From: Lysobacterales bacterium UBA2790
GTDB taxonomy: Bacteria > Pseudomonadota > Gammaproteobacteria > Xanthomonadales > Xanthomonadaceae
Direction of reading: 5' to 3'
Length of the DNA stretch: 12,535 nt
Assembly (NCBI GenBank): GCA_002352135.1
Contig: DEHW01000094.1
Span: 33,983 to 46,517 of the forward strand
In this document: piece after piece, positions 1 to 7,441 of the stretch
Layout: each line of letters starts with the position of its first letter
How positions within the stretch are numbered: position 1 is the first letter of the stretch
Translations under genes and position numbers: made by a program
Notes under the pieces: model-generated
What the model saw: the letters and a program-made list of their open reading frames with translations, nothing else
Databases searched by the model: none
Told to the model about the DNA's origin: nothing

Positions 1-258
1 TTCACCATTTCGCTGGCGCGCGAGAACGCCAAACTTGGCATCACGGTCAACACGGTCTCGCCCGGCTATGTCGCGACCGACATGGTGATGGCCGTGCCCG
101 AAGAGGTTCGCGCCAAGATCGTTGCCGACATCCCCACAGGGCGACTCGGAAAGCCGGAAGAAATCGCCTATGCGGTGGGCTTCCTGGTATCCGATGAGGC
201 TGCATGGATCACCGGCTCCAATCTCGACATCAATGGCGGTCATCACATGGGCTGGTAA
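1..258 (+). CDS. phaB: Acetoacetyl-CoA reductase, C-terminal part (partial)
   Basis: This is the last 85 codons of a short-chain dehydrogenase/reductase; the 5' part lies outside the window. The enzyme reduces acetoacetyl-CoA to (R)-3-hydroxybutyryl-CoA with NADPH in the cytoplasm, giving the monomer for PHB. Visible hallmarks are the SDR strand VNTVSPGYVATDM after the catalytic helix, the segment IPTGRLGKPEEIA, and the ending LDINGGHHMGW. The NGGxHMG terminus is typical of PhaB and distinguishes it from most FabG proteins, which lack the HMG. The YxxxK catalytic motif is upstream of the window and cannot be checked. phaR follows 92 bases downstream on the same strand, and the class III synthase genes face it, so the context supports PHB synthesis. 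The alternative is a FabG-like 3-oxoacyl reductase; the ending and neighbours make that less likely. Confidence 0.88.
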   Translation, partial: FTISLARENAKLGITVNTVSPGYVATDMVMAVPEEVRAKIVADIPTGRLGKPEEIAYAVGFLVSDEAAWITGSNLDINGGHHMGW

Positions 259-270
259 GATGCCGGTGTT

Positions 271-283
271 GCTGCGTCGCAGC
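271..283. promoter_or_regulatory. Candidate PhaR operator upstream of phaR
   Basis: A perfect 13-base inverted repeat, GCTGCG-T-CGCAGC, lies 68 bases before the phaR start codon in the phaB-phaR gap. It contains CTGC-N3-GCAG, which matches the TGC-rich dyad I recall being reported for PhaR-family proteins (CTGC, 3-4 bases, GCAG). Autorepression of phaR through such a site is known in the family; its use here is inferred. No convincing -35/-10 pair was seen around it. Confidence 0.5.
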
Positions 284-350
284 GACTGCGTTTGCCCCCA
301 GCCAGTCTGACCATCGCGCTGCGGCGCCTTGTTACTAGCGAGTAGTCCTC

Positions 351-899
351 ATGTCCAAGCCGCGCATCATCAAGAAGTATCCCAATCGCCGTCTGTACGA
401 CACCGACATCTCCAGCTACATCACGCTGGAAGACGTTCGGCAACTCATTGTCGATGGCGAAGAAATCGAAGTTCGCGATGCCAAGACTGGGGAAGATCTG
501 TCCCGCTCGGTGTTGTTGCAAATCATCGCCGAGCACGAGGAGCGTGGTCAGCCGATGTTCTCCACTCAGCTGTTGAGCCAGGTGATTCGGATGTATGGCG
601 ACTCGCTGCAGGGCTTCATGGGCAGCTACCTTGAACGCAGCATGCAGTTGTTCACCGACCAGCAGCATCAATTCCGCAGCCAATTGAACAATCTGCTGGG
701 CAAGACACCCTGGTCGATGCTGAATTCACTCACCGAACGCAATATGGATTTGTGGCGCTCGTTTCAGGATGGCCTGCTGAAATCCGGCGGCATGGCTGGG
801 CCGACGGACCCAAGCAAACCGGACGCCAATCGCCCGGAACCACCCGCGACTGGCTCCGCAACGGCGGATGTCCGAGGGAGCACCACACGGCGTCGTTGA
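351..899 (+). CDS. phaR: Polyhydroxyalkanoate synthesis repressor PhaR
   Basis: The 182-residue protein opens with the family signature IIKKYPNRRLYDT (residues 6-18), then SSYITLEDVRQLI and an RDAKTGEDLSRSVL block. Together these make the DNA-binding PHB/PHA accumulation regulator N-terminal domain (about residues 3-64). The accumulation-regulator domain follows (about 68-106: MFSTQLLSQVIRMYG), then an amphipathic Gln/Leu-rich helix region to about residue 146. The last 35 residues are a Pro/Asp/Thr-rich tail ending in RRR, probably disordered. In the family, PhaR binds both DNA and PHB: it represses phasin genes and itself, and is titrated off DNA when granules form. The start is the ATG at 351; the ribosome site (GCGAG about 12 bases upstream) is weak. 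It follows phaB and ends just before the bidirectional terminator. Confidence 0.95.
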   Translation: MSKPRIIKKYPNRRLYDTDISSYITLEDVRQLIVDGEEIEVRDAKTGEDLSRSVLLQIIAEHEERGQPMFSTQLLSQVIRMYGDSLQGFMGSYLERSMQLFTDQQHQFRSQLNNLLGKTPWSMLNSLTERNMDLWRSFQDGLLKSGGMAGPTDPSKPDANRPEPPATGSATADVRGSTTRRR

Positions 900-968
900 C
901 CCGAACCTGCAACGCTAGCGTCTGCCGCAACGGACGGGCGCAGTCGGCCACCATGTCGCCCGGCGATG

Positions 969-1003
969 AACAAAAAACGCCCCGCCACGGGGCGTTTTTT
1001 GTT
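969..1003. terminator. Bidirectional rho-independent terminator between phaR and phaC
   Basis: The arms AACAAAAAACGCCCC and GGGGCGTTTTTTGTT pair perfectly (15 bp) around a GCCAC loop. The GC core (CGCCCC/GGGGCG) is flanked by A6 on the left and T6 on the right, so transcripts from either strand end in a GC hairpin followed by a U run. It sits between the stop of phaR (+) and the stop of phaC (-), which are convergent, and can serve both. Confidence 0.95.
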
Positions 1004-1015
1004 ACCACCTCTCAA

Positions 1016-2080
1016 TCAGCGTTTGGCCAACCAGGCATCCACTGCGTCGGGTACTTCCTTCTGCGCGCGGCTGGAGACGTAGATGCCGATGTGACCACCA
1101 CGGAAGGACAACTCGGAGTAGTCACGCGTCCCGACCGCTTTCGCCATCGCCTTCGACGCTGCAGGCGGCACGAGATGATCCTGCTCGGCAAAGATGTTCA
1201 GCACTGGGCACCGCACGCGAGACAGGTCGACATCATGACGGCCGATCTGCAAACCGCCACGGATCAGCTTGTTGCCCTGATAGAAATCACGGATGAACTG
1301 CCGGAACGCCTCCCCCGCCTGATCCGGTGAATCGAAGATCCACTTTTCCATGCGCATGAAGTTCTCGACTTCATCCGCGTCTTCGACCACATCCAGCATG
1401 CCGATGTACTTCTGCAGGAACAGCCGATAGGGCTTGAGCGTGAGGTAGCAGAAGTTCATCAGGTCCGCCGGAATATTGCCTAACGTATCGACGAACAGAT
1501 CGATATCCATCTCACGCGTCCAGTGCGAGAGCATGTTGTCCGGCGTGTGGAAATCCACCGGCGTGACCATGGTGATCAAATTGCGCACGCGCTCGGGGTG
1601 CATGGCGGTGTAGCAAAGCGAAAACGCACCACCCTGACAGATTCCCAGCAGATTGATCGAGGGCAAGCCATGACGACGGCAAACCTCCTCCACACAGCTA
1701 TGCAGCCAGCCATTGATGTAGTCGTCGAGAGTATCGAAGCGATCTGAGAGATCCGGATAGCCCCAATCGATCAGATAGATGTCGTGACCGCGCGCCAACA
1801 ATTGGCGCACCAGCGAGCGATCCTCTTGCAGATCAACCATGTAGGGGCGATTGACCAGGGCATAGCTGATCAGAATCGGCACCTGTTCGGTGGGGGCATG
1901 CTCGCCTTTGTAGCGATAAAGGGTGACGCGTTCGTCGCTGAACACGGCCTCCTTGGGGGTGGCACCAAACTCGACTTCGCCCACTTGAGCCAACACGCTG
2001 GCCCCGTTGCGGATTTGCCGCTGTGTCGTCAGCCATTCCTGCGTCCATTGTGCAGGGGATATTCCAATAGGCCCGAACAT
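1016..2080 (-). CDS. phaC: Class III poly(R)-hydroxyalkanoate synthase subunit PhaC
   Basis: This 354-residue alpha/beta-hydrolase-fold enzyme joins (R)-3-hydroxybutyryl-CoA units into PHB at the granule surface. It has the length of class III PhaC (about 355 residues), not the roughly 560-600 of class I/II. The modified lipase box GICQGG places the nucleophile at Cys148. Asp301 (AEQDHLVPP) and His330 (RGGHIGIYV) complete the triad, at positions almost identical to those I recall for the Allochromatium vinosum enzyme (149/302/331). The PhaC features YALVNRPYMVDLQ and DIYLIDWGYPD are also present. The start is the ATG at 2080. It is preceded by a strong ribosome site, AAGGGAGG, which lies inside the last codons of phaE. 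phaE stops only three bases upstream, so the two subunits are surely co-transcribed and probably made in step. The gene ends at the shared terminator. Confidence 0.97.
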   Translation of the reverse strand: MFGPIGISPAQWTQEWLTTQRQIRNGASVLAQVGEVEFGATPKEAVFSDERVTLYRYKGEHAPTEQVPILISYALVNRPYMVDLQEDRSLVRQLLARGHDIYLIDWGYPDLSDRFDTLDDYINGWLHSCVEEVCRRHGLPSINLLGICQGGAFSLCYTAMHPERVRNLITMVTPVDFHTPDNMLSHWTREMDIDLFVDTLGNIPADLMNFCYLTLKPYRLFLQKYIGMLDVVEDADEVENFMRMEKWIFDSPDQAGEAFRQFIRDFYQGNKLIRGGLQIGRHDVDLSRVRCPVLNIFAEQDHLVPPAASKAMAKAVGTRDYSELSFRGGHIGIYVSSRAQKEVPDAVDAWLAKR

Positions 2081-2083
2081 AAA

Positions 2084-3310
2084 TCAGCCTCCCTTGCGCT
2101 TGGTGGACTTGCCTGCTGCGGAGGCACTCGCCTTGCCAATGGCGGGCGGCGGCGGCACAGCGATCAACGGCTGCGGTTTGGTCAGCTTGCGCCTCATGGG
2201 AAGCACCTTCGCGCTTTGCGCAGGCACGGCAACACTGACTTTCGCCGAGGACTTGGCGCGGGACTTCTCGCCAACGCGGTCGCCAGATCGTGTACGCGCA
2301 AGCGTTGCCGACGTTTTCGATACAGGCTTCGCCGTGGCGGTTGGTGCCGGCTTGCTGCGCTTGGGCGAGACCATGCTGCTCGGTGACAGGACTTCCGCGG
2401 CCGGCGTTGTCACAGCGGTAGTGGGCTCCACCACCGTTGAGGAGCGTCGCTGTTCGAGCATCTGCAGGCGACGTTTGATTTCCCGCAATTCGAGCTTCAG
2501 CGCATGCGTCTTGCGATGCGCCCCGTCCAACTCCGCTCGGGTTGGCAGCCCCATCGACGCTGACGCACTGTCCATGATTGCCTGCCCTGCTGCTCGCAAC
2601 CGCATTTGCGCATTGACCAGCTCGCCGTACAGATGCCGATAGTCCTCGGCCAATGCCGCCTCGGCGAAGGCTTCTTCGCTGGCATCCACCCACAGATCGA
2701 ACACAGCGCGCATCGATTTCAATTGTTTGTCCGGCGCGCTATGCGCCTGCAAGCGCTGTTCGAAGCGACGCATGCCTTCGACCTGAACGGCTTGCATTTT
2801 CTGACCGTAGCGCTGCATCACTGCCAAGTAGACATCGCGTGCTTTCAGCCATTCCTGCCAGCGTCCCTGGTGTTCACGCGCAAAACCCAGCCCCGGCGTA
2901 TCGAGTGACTGCTGCCACGTTTGGGTGAAGGCACTGGGCATGCGCGGCGCAGCCGCCGAGTCGAGCATGGCCTTGCGCCACTGTTCGGCGATACCGGCGA
3001 CATCCATCTGGCGCAAATCCGGCAGGCTACCCATGGCTTGCTGCAGCGTCTGGTAGAACTGTTGTGCCTGACCCATCCAATCCATTCCCTGACTGGAAGA
3101 CGGGGCGCAGACGTTGCCGAACGGATTCCACGAAGGCGCGCTTGGTGGCATGCCGGGAAAACTCATCCCCGGCGGCATGAAGCCGGTTGCCGAGGGACTG
3201 AGAAAAGGACTCGCTGCTGGTTCACGAAGCATCGAGTTCCAGAACGCCATGCTGCGTTCACCCCATGCGTTGACCGAATCCAAGAACGGATTGCTGCTGT
3301 TCGCCGCCAT
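2084..3310 (-). CDS. phaE: Class III PHA synthase subunit PhaE with extended cationic C-terminal tail
   Basis: PhaE is the non-catalytic partner required for activity of class III PhaC. The 408-residue protein has a Met/Pro/Phe-rich N-terminal region (residues 30-70) and a helical core. The core includes HQGRWQEWLKARDVYLAVMQ and the conserved WVDASEEAFAEAALAEDY block (about 207-224). A Leu-heptad coiled coil follows at 261-288, the usual C-terminus of PhaE. Beyond it lie a Thr/Pro linker (291-316) and a 92-residue tail (317-408) with 22 Lys/Arg and only 2 Asp/Glu, rich in Ala, Ser and Pro, ending STKRKGG. From memory the family is usually about 350-360 residues, so the tail accounts for the extra length. 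The ATG at 3310 has GGAGG nine bases upstream. It lies 107 bases downstream of the oligomer hydrolase and three bases before phaC. Confidence 0.95.
   Translation of the reverse strand: MAANSSNPFLDSVNAWGERSMAFWNSMLREPAASPFLSPSATGFMPPGMSFPGMPPSAPSWNPFGNVCAPSSSQGMDWMGQAQQFYQTLQQAMGSLPDLRQMDVAGIAEQWRKAMLDSAAAPRMPSAFTQTWQQSLDTPGLGFAREHQGRWQEWLKARDVYLAVMQRYGQKMQAVQVEGMRRFEQRLQAHSAPDKQLKSMRAVFDLWVDASEEAFAEAALAEDYRHLYGELVNAQMRLRAAGQAIMDSASASMGLPTRAELDGAHRKTHALKLELREIKRRLQMLEQRRSSTVVEPTTAVTTPAAEVLSPSSMVSPKRSKPAPTATAKPVSKTSATLARTRSGDRVGEKSRAKSSAKVSVAVPAQSAKVLPMRRKLTKPQPLIAVPPPPAIGKASASAAGKSTKRKGG
2087..2362 (-). other. Lys/Ala/Ser/Pro-rich tail of PhaE (residues 317-408)
   Basis: This codes for a low-complexity, strongly basic segment (22 K/R, 2 acidic) with repeated SAK, KPV, SRAK and KRK patches. 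It resembles the histone H1-like or PhaF-type DNA-binding tails of granule-associated proteins. The composition is seen directly; the DNA-binding role is inferred. Confidence 0.7.
2088..2095 (-). promoter_or_regulatory. Ribosome binding site of phaC inside phaE
   Basis: AAGGGAGG on the - strand is seven bases before the phaC ATG and overlaps the final Lys-Gly-Gly codons of phaE. It fixes the phaC start and suggests translational coupling of the two synthase subunits. Confidence 0.85.
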
Positions 3311-3417
3311 GCCCGCCTGCCTCCGAAAAGATGCTCAGCACGATGCTATCACCGCGCTCAAGTCATTTCTTGCAGTGCGTCAATTCTGCGCGACCAAGGT
3401 CGAAGCGGAGCGCCGCC
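3311..3417 (-). other. Gap between oligomer hydrolase gene and phaE
   Basis: These 107 bases separate the stop of the oligomer hydrolase gene from phaE. They hold a GGAGG ribosome site for phaE (3320-3324), a near-palindrome CGACC-AA-GGTCG (3391-3402), and a wider dyad GCAG-N10-CTGC (3372-3389) made of the same half-sites as the dyad upstream of phaR. A TTGACG on the - strand (3378-3383) could be a -35 box, but no good -10 is correctly spaced. No terminator with a T run is present, so read-through from upstream is possible. Confidence 0.4.
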
Positions 3418-5310
3418 CTACTGCAAACGATCCGGGAGGCCGAGGTGCGAGGCTGCCAGCGCGTCTTTCCCACGCGTCTGCGAGGAGATCGCCAGCGATT
3501 GGCGGGATGGTGCTCTGCCCGCATCCAGATCGGCATTCAACAGATCCAATGCGCGCCAGGCATACGGCATCAGCGGCAGATAGCTCGCCCCCAGGTCGGG
3601 TAGACCGAGGAAGGCGTCAAAATGCTGGGCATGCGGCACCTGCCAGTACTGCACATCGCGCTGCTGCGATTGTGCCCAGGCGACATACGGTGCGCTGCTG
3701 AACGCGGCGGGGATTAATCCGTCATCGAGGCCGTGGATCACGACCACCGGTAGTCCAACGCGCGGCAACTTGACTGCGGTGGCGGCAATCGCGGCATGTA
3801 ACGTTTGCGATTCGGTCGAATCCGAGGTCCACAACGCACGCAAGCAGGCCAATGCCTCCGTCCGGCTGTTCTGCGCGAGGTCGTTGAGCAGCACACCGAC
3901 ACCGGGCGGAATCCCGCTACTGTCGCTCCACCACGTGGACATCGCTGCCCGCGCCACCTCGCCCGCTGCGACAACCGAATAGCCACACGGCATGGTGGAC
4001 ACGTCGGCGCGCAAGTAGGCCGATGCATACGCCGCAGCCACGGCACGCCACAGGTCAAAGCGGGTCGACAGCACCGCCGCCTGCAGGGCGGCATCGGTCC
4101 AACCGCCCGCACGCAATACCGCCAGCGCTTCGTCGGCCGCAGTCGGCATGGCATCCGAGCTCAACAAGCCGAGCTGATGGGCTTCCACGCACGCCGTCTG
4201 CCAGTCTGGCAACACACCCAAAGAACTTTGCAGCAAAGTCAGATGACCGAGTTGCGGCGAACTCAGCGCGCAGGGCATCAAGAGTGCTGCTTCGGTCAGG
4301 TAGTCATAGGCAGCGCGTGCGGTCGGTCCCGCCTCGCCTGCCTGTGCCGCATAGGCGTTCGGCGCGACGGCCACCACACCGTCCAGCCAGGGCTCGGCAT
4401 CCTCGGCGGCACGCAAGACGGCCGCGCCGCCATTCGAGACCGCCACGGCCAGAATCCGCGTGTTGGCGAAATCGAAGGGAGGATGCTGCGGATAGGCCAT
4501 CGACAACTGCGCCAAAGCGAACTCGGCCGCCTGTCGAACGTGCCGCCCCCAATCGGCTTCGGGGTTGTCCTGCGAATGCGCATGCTTGAATGACACCGCA
4601 CCTGGACCAGTCCCATCAAGTTTGGCGGGTTGCGGCAGGAACTCCAGCTCACCTGCTCCCACCGCAAGGCGACGACCATCCAGCGCCACGCCGGTCTGCG
4701 AGTCATGATCGAAATAGCCGGTTCCCGCGCCCTTGTCGGTGTAGGCCACCGCACAGCCACGCGGCAAAGCCCAGCCACCCGCCATCGAAATTGCCCCGTA
4801 GATGCCACGCGAACCCGAGGATGCCGTCACCACCAGGCACGGCTTGGCGGGATCAAATGCATCCGGCAACTGCAATAGCACGCGATGCGGCTGACGCGCA
4901 CCGGGCAGGCGCGCAAACGCCTGGAATTCGCGCCCCGGTACCGGCGACAGATCGCCATACAGCGAACCCAAGCCGCCCGCCGGGGACACGTCGGCAATGC
5001 CACGCCAGTTGGTCCAGAACGCGCGACGGCGCAGTTCGTCCGCGCTGGGATTCGACGCATCCGCGATGACCGGCGGCGTGGCCGATTGCAGACCCGCAAG
5101 ACCCAGACCTGCGGTCAGCAGATCATCGGCATCGCCTCGATGGGCGGTCTCACGCACGGCGGACCACGACGTCGGCTTGTCCACCGGCTGCTCCTGCGTT
5201 GCGGTCGCCCCAGAGGACGATGGATTCACCGATGACGGTGTGGCATCGCGACCGCAGCCACTCAGGGCCACCGCCACGCACGAAATCAAACACAGACGAA
5301 AGGCGTTCAT
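3418..5310 (-). CDS. D-(-)-3-hydroxybutyrate oligomer hydrolase, predicted lipoprotein
   Basis: The 630-residue protein belongs to the 3HB-oligomer hydrolase family, which cleaves soluble 3-hydroxybutyrate oligomers released from PHB to monomers. Family signatures are FWTNWRGIADVSPAGGLGSLYG (99-120), CLVVTASSGSRGIYG (158-172) and GCAVAYTDKGAGTGYFD (185-201). The nucleophile box VSNGG places the likely catalytic Ser at 292. A late acid in HGLDDGLIP (529 or 530) and a His in HAQHFD (about 563) complete a plausible triad. I start at the ATG at 5310 because MNAFRLCLISCVAVALSGC is a short lipoprotein signal with lipobox LSGC (Cys19), followed by a Ser/Thr/Pro linker. The in-frame ATG at 5346 would add 12 residues; neither start has a strong ribosome site. 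The family is known from both intracellular and secreted enzymes; this one appears exported. It lies 67 bases after the GH2 gene, with phaE downstream. Confidence 0.9.
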   Translation of the reverse strand: MNAFRLCLISCVAVALSGCGRDATPSSVNPSSSGATATQEQPVDKPTSWSAVRETAHRGDADDLLTAGLGLAGLQSATPPVIADASNPSADELRRRAFWTNWRGIADVSPAGGLGSLYGDLSPVPGREFQAFARLPGARQPHRVLLQLPDAFDPAKPCLVVTASSGSRGIYGAISMAGGWALPRGCAVAYTDKGAGTGYFDHDSQTGVALDGRRLAVGAGELEFLPQPAKLDGTGPGAVSFKHAHSQDNPEADWGRHVRQAAEFALAQLSMAYPQHPPFDFANTRILAVAVSNGGAAVLRAAEDAEPWLDGVVAVAPNAYAAQAGEAGPTARAAYDYLTEAALLMPCALSSPQLGHLTLLQSSLGVLPDWQTACVEAHQLGLLSSDAMPTAADEALAVLRAGGWTDAALQAAVLSTRFDLWRAVAAAYASAYLRADVSTMPCGYSVVAAGEVARAAMSTWWSDSSGIPPGVGVLLNDLAQNSRTEALACLRALWTSDSTESQTLHAAIAATAVKLPRVGLPVVVIHGLDDGLIPAAFSSAPYVAWAQSQQRDVQYWQVPHAQHFDAFLGLPDLGASYLPLMPYAWRALDLLNADLDAGRAPSRQSLAISSQTRGKDALAASHLGLPDRLQ

Positions 5311-5377
5311 GCACGCAGTGAGCCAGCAAGCGACGCACCTGCCCATCGTACTTTGGTGGCATGTTGGTGCCGCCGGT

Positions 5378-7441
5378 TCAAGGCTGCAGCTCCCACACTA
5401 CCGTGTCGAGCAAGCCATGATCGGATTGCACCTGGATCCGATGCGGCCCCGGCGGAAGATCCAGATCCGGCCAGATCGCCACACGATCAACGACTTCAGC
5501 CTCGCCGACGACCTGATCGTCCACACTCAAAGTCAGTCTGTGCGCGTTGCTATAGGCCTTGACGGTCACCACGCCCGCCGGTCGCGGCGTGAAGCGACGA
5601 CTGGCAATGTGCAGCACAGGTTCGCGCTGCCACCAAGCCTGCAGCAGATAAAACGCATCCTTGCGCTCGCGACGGTCGTAGCTCACCAGGCCTTTGTCAT
5701 TGATGCCCGGACGATCACCTTCATCGCGCCCCGCCGAGGCATGATCGAAGGCCAGCCAGACGAAATGCCCCCACAGGAAGGGGCGTTGTGCAAGCTGGCG
5801 GGCATAGGCTTCGTGGAACAGCGCCTGATACTGCTCGGGATGCCAGTGGCTTTTGGCCTCGGGCCGCACGGGCGGTTCCTGCTGATGTTGCACACTGCCA
5901 CCGGCACCGTACTCGCCCAATCCGATAGGCAGATCGGAATGCAGCGCGTGCAAGCGATCCGCCCAGTCTCCGATGTCCTGCAGGCTACCGTCATACCAGC
6001 CCCAATAGCGGTTGTAGGCCGCCAGATCGGTCTGCAAGGCCATCGGGTGATCGTCCGCCGCGCAGCAATGTGCGTAGGCGGTCAGGCGCGAAGAATCCTC
6101 CTGCTTGGCAAGCTGGTGCAGTTCGCCAAGCAGGCGGACGATCGGCTCATCGGAGCGGTAGACCTCGTTGCCGACACCCCAGATCGCCACTGCCGCGTGG
6201 TGCCGCTGCTGGCGGATCAACTCACGCAATTGCTGGCGCAGATTGTCGCGAAAGGACGCGGTTTCCTGCATCGCGCTGTTGAGCGGAATCTCGGTCCACA
6301 GCACCAGGCCCAACTGGTCAGCGCGCTCATAGACGCGCTCGGGATGCGGGTAATGCACCAGCCGCAGGCCGGTCGCCCCCAAGGACTGCAGAATGCCCAT
6401 GTCTTCGTCGATCTGCGCATCGCCGACCGCCACGCCGATACCCGGCCGCCCAGGATGGAAGTAGTTCACCCCATGCAAGGGATAGGGTCGCCCATTGAGC
6501 AGGAAACCGCGCTGCGCATCGACACTGAACTGGCGCAGACCTATCGGCAGCGCATGGGCATCGAGCAGCGTTTCGCCGTCCCGCACTTCGACGCGCAGAC
6601 GGTACAGATAGGGATCGTCCACACCCTGCCAGCGATGTGGCTGTTGGATTTGCAAGGGCATCTCGACGAGCTGGCTGCGCTGCGCTTTCACCCGCGCCGA
6701 TTGCTGCGCTTCGGCAACCATCTGACCCGTGGCGTCCAGCACGCTGAGATGAAGCTGCGGCTTGGCGGCGCGCCGCCCATCATTGCGAATCGTGACGCGC
6801 ACCGACAGGCGCGCCAGATCGGCATCCAGCGACTCGGTATCGATCTGAATCCCCGGACCACCATGATCAAGCAGGTCGATGTGCACGGCATCGGTATCGA
6901 TCAGCCTGACGGGCCGGATCAGTCCACCGAACACGCTGAAATCACCACCCAGCGGTGCCACATCGGGCAACGCGCCGTTGTCCACGCGCACCGCCAGAAC
7001 ATTGCGGCCATGGCGCAGCCAAGGAGTGATGTCGATGCGGAAGCGCGAATAGCCGCCCGCATGCTGTCCCGCCTTCTGCCCATTGATCCAGACTTCGGCG
7101 GCCATGGTGGCCGCATCGAATTCGAGAAACTGCTGTCGACCGGCGCCCGCTTGACCCTGCCCTTCAAAGACATGGCGATACCAACCCACGCCCCGATAGT
7201 AGGCACCACCGCGTTCCGCATCCGGCGCGTTCCAGGTGTGTGGCAGACGCACAGTCTGCCAATCGGCGGTATCGACGTCCGACTCCATTGCCCCCTCGAC
7301 ATCGTGGCGCTGGAACTGCCAATCACCATCCAGGAGCAAGCTGTGCCGTTCTGCCTGCGCGCAGGGCCAGACACCCATCCACAGAACCAAGGCCAAACTG
7401 GTGGTCAGGCAGCGCATCCACCACGGTCCGGGCCGACTCAT
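5378..7441 (-). CDS. Secreted glycoside hydrolase family 2 enzyme (beta-galactosidase/beta-glucuronidase type)
   Basis: With the start at 7441 this is a 687-residue GH2 enzyme that should hydrolyse terminal beta-linked sugars outside the cytoplasm. A signal peptide (hydrophobic 12-25, AQA cleavage near residue 30) precedes the sugar-binding domain: LDGDWQF, then RLPHTWNAPDAERGG, YYRGVGWY, and EVWINGQKAGQHAGGYSRF. An Ig-like domain follows at about 185-305. The TIM barrel starts near RGFLLNGRPYPLHGVNYFHP. The acid/base is Glu426 (WGVGNEVY) and the nucleophile Glu510 (GLGEYG). A C-terminal beta domain resembling DUF4982 ends the protein. The frame stays open to 7636, but only the 7441 start puts the signal peptide at the N-terminus, and it sits in an ATGA overlap with a small upstream ORF. 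The substrate cannot be told from sequence, and no sugar transporter is nearby. Confidence 0.92.
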   Translation of the reverse strand: MSRPGPWWMRCLTTSLALVLWMGVWPCAQAERHSLLLDGDWQFQRHDVEGAMESDVDTADWQTVRLPHTWNAPDAERGGAYYRGVGWYRHVFEGQGQAGAGRQQFLEFDAATMAAEVWINGQKAGQHAGGYSRFRIDITPWLRHGRNVLAVRVDNGALPDVAPLGGDFSVFGGLIRPVRLIDTDAVHIDLLDHGGPGIQIDTESLDADLARLSVRVTIRNDGRRAAKPQLHLSVLDATGQMVAEAQQSARVKAQRSQLVEMPLQIQQPHRWQGVDDPYLYRLRVEVRDGETLLDAHALPIGLRQFSVDAQRGFLLNGRPYPLHGVNYFHPGRPGIGVAVGDAQIDEDMGILQSLGATGLRLVHYPHPERVYERADQLGLVLWTEIPLNSAMQETASFRDNLRQQLRELIRQQRHHAAVAIWGVGNEVYRSDEPIVRLLGELHQLAKQEDSSRLTAYAHCCAADDHPMALQTDLAAYNRYWGWYDGSLQDIGDWADRLHALHSDLPIGLGEYGAGGSVQHQQEPPVRPEAKSHWHPEQYQALFHEAYARQLAQRPFLWGHFVWLAFDHASAGRDEGDRPGINDKGLVSYDRRERKDAFYLLQAWWQREPVLHIASRRFTPRPAGVVTVKAYSNAHRLTLSVDDQVVGEAEVVDRVAIWPDLDLPPGPHRIQVQSDHGLLDTVVWELQP

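Noticed and set aside
243..683. Open frame of 146 codons on the - strand
   Set aside because: It is antisense to phaR, which has clear family motifs, and crosses the phaB-phaR gap and the dyad.
752..1330. Open frame of 192 codons on the + strand across the terminator
   Set aside because: It overlaps the end of phaR, runs through the terminator hairpin and then antisense to phaC; its composition is not protein-like.
1833..2693. Open frame of 286 codons on the - strand overlapping phaE and phaC
   Set aside because: It is in a different frame from both genes, Arg/Cys/Gly-rich, and explained by the two synthase subunits.
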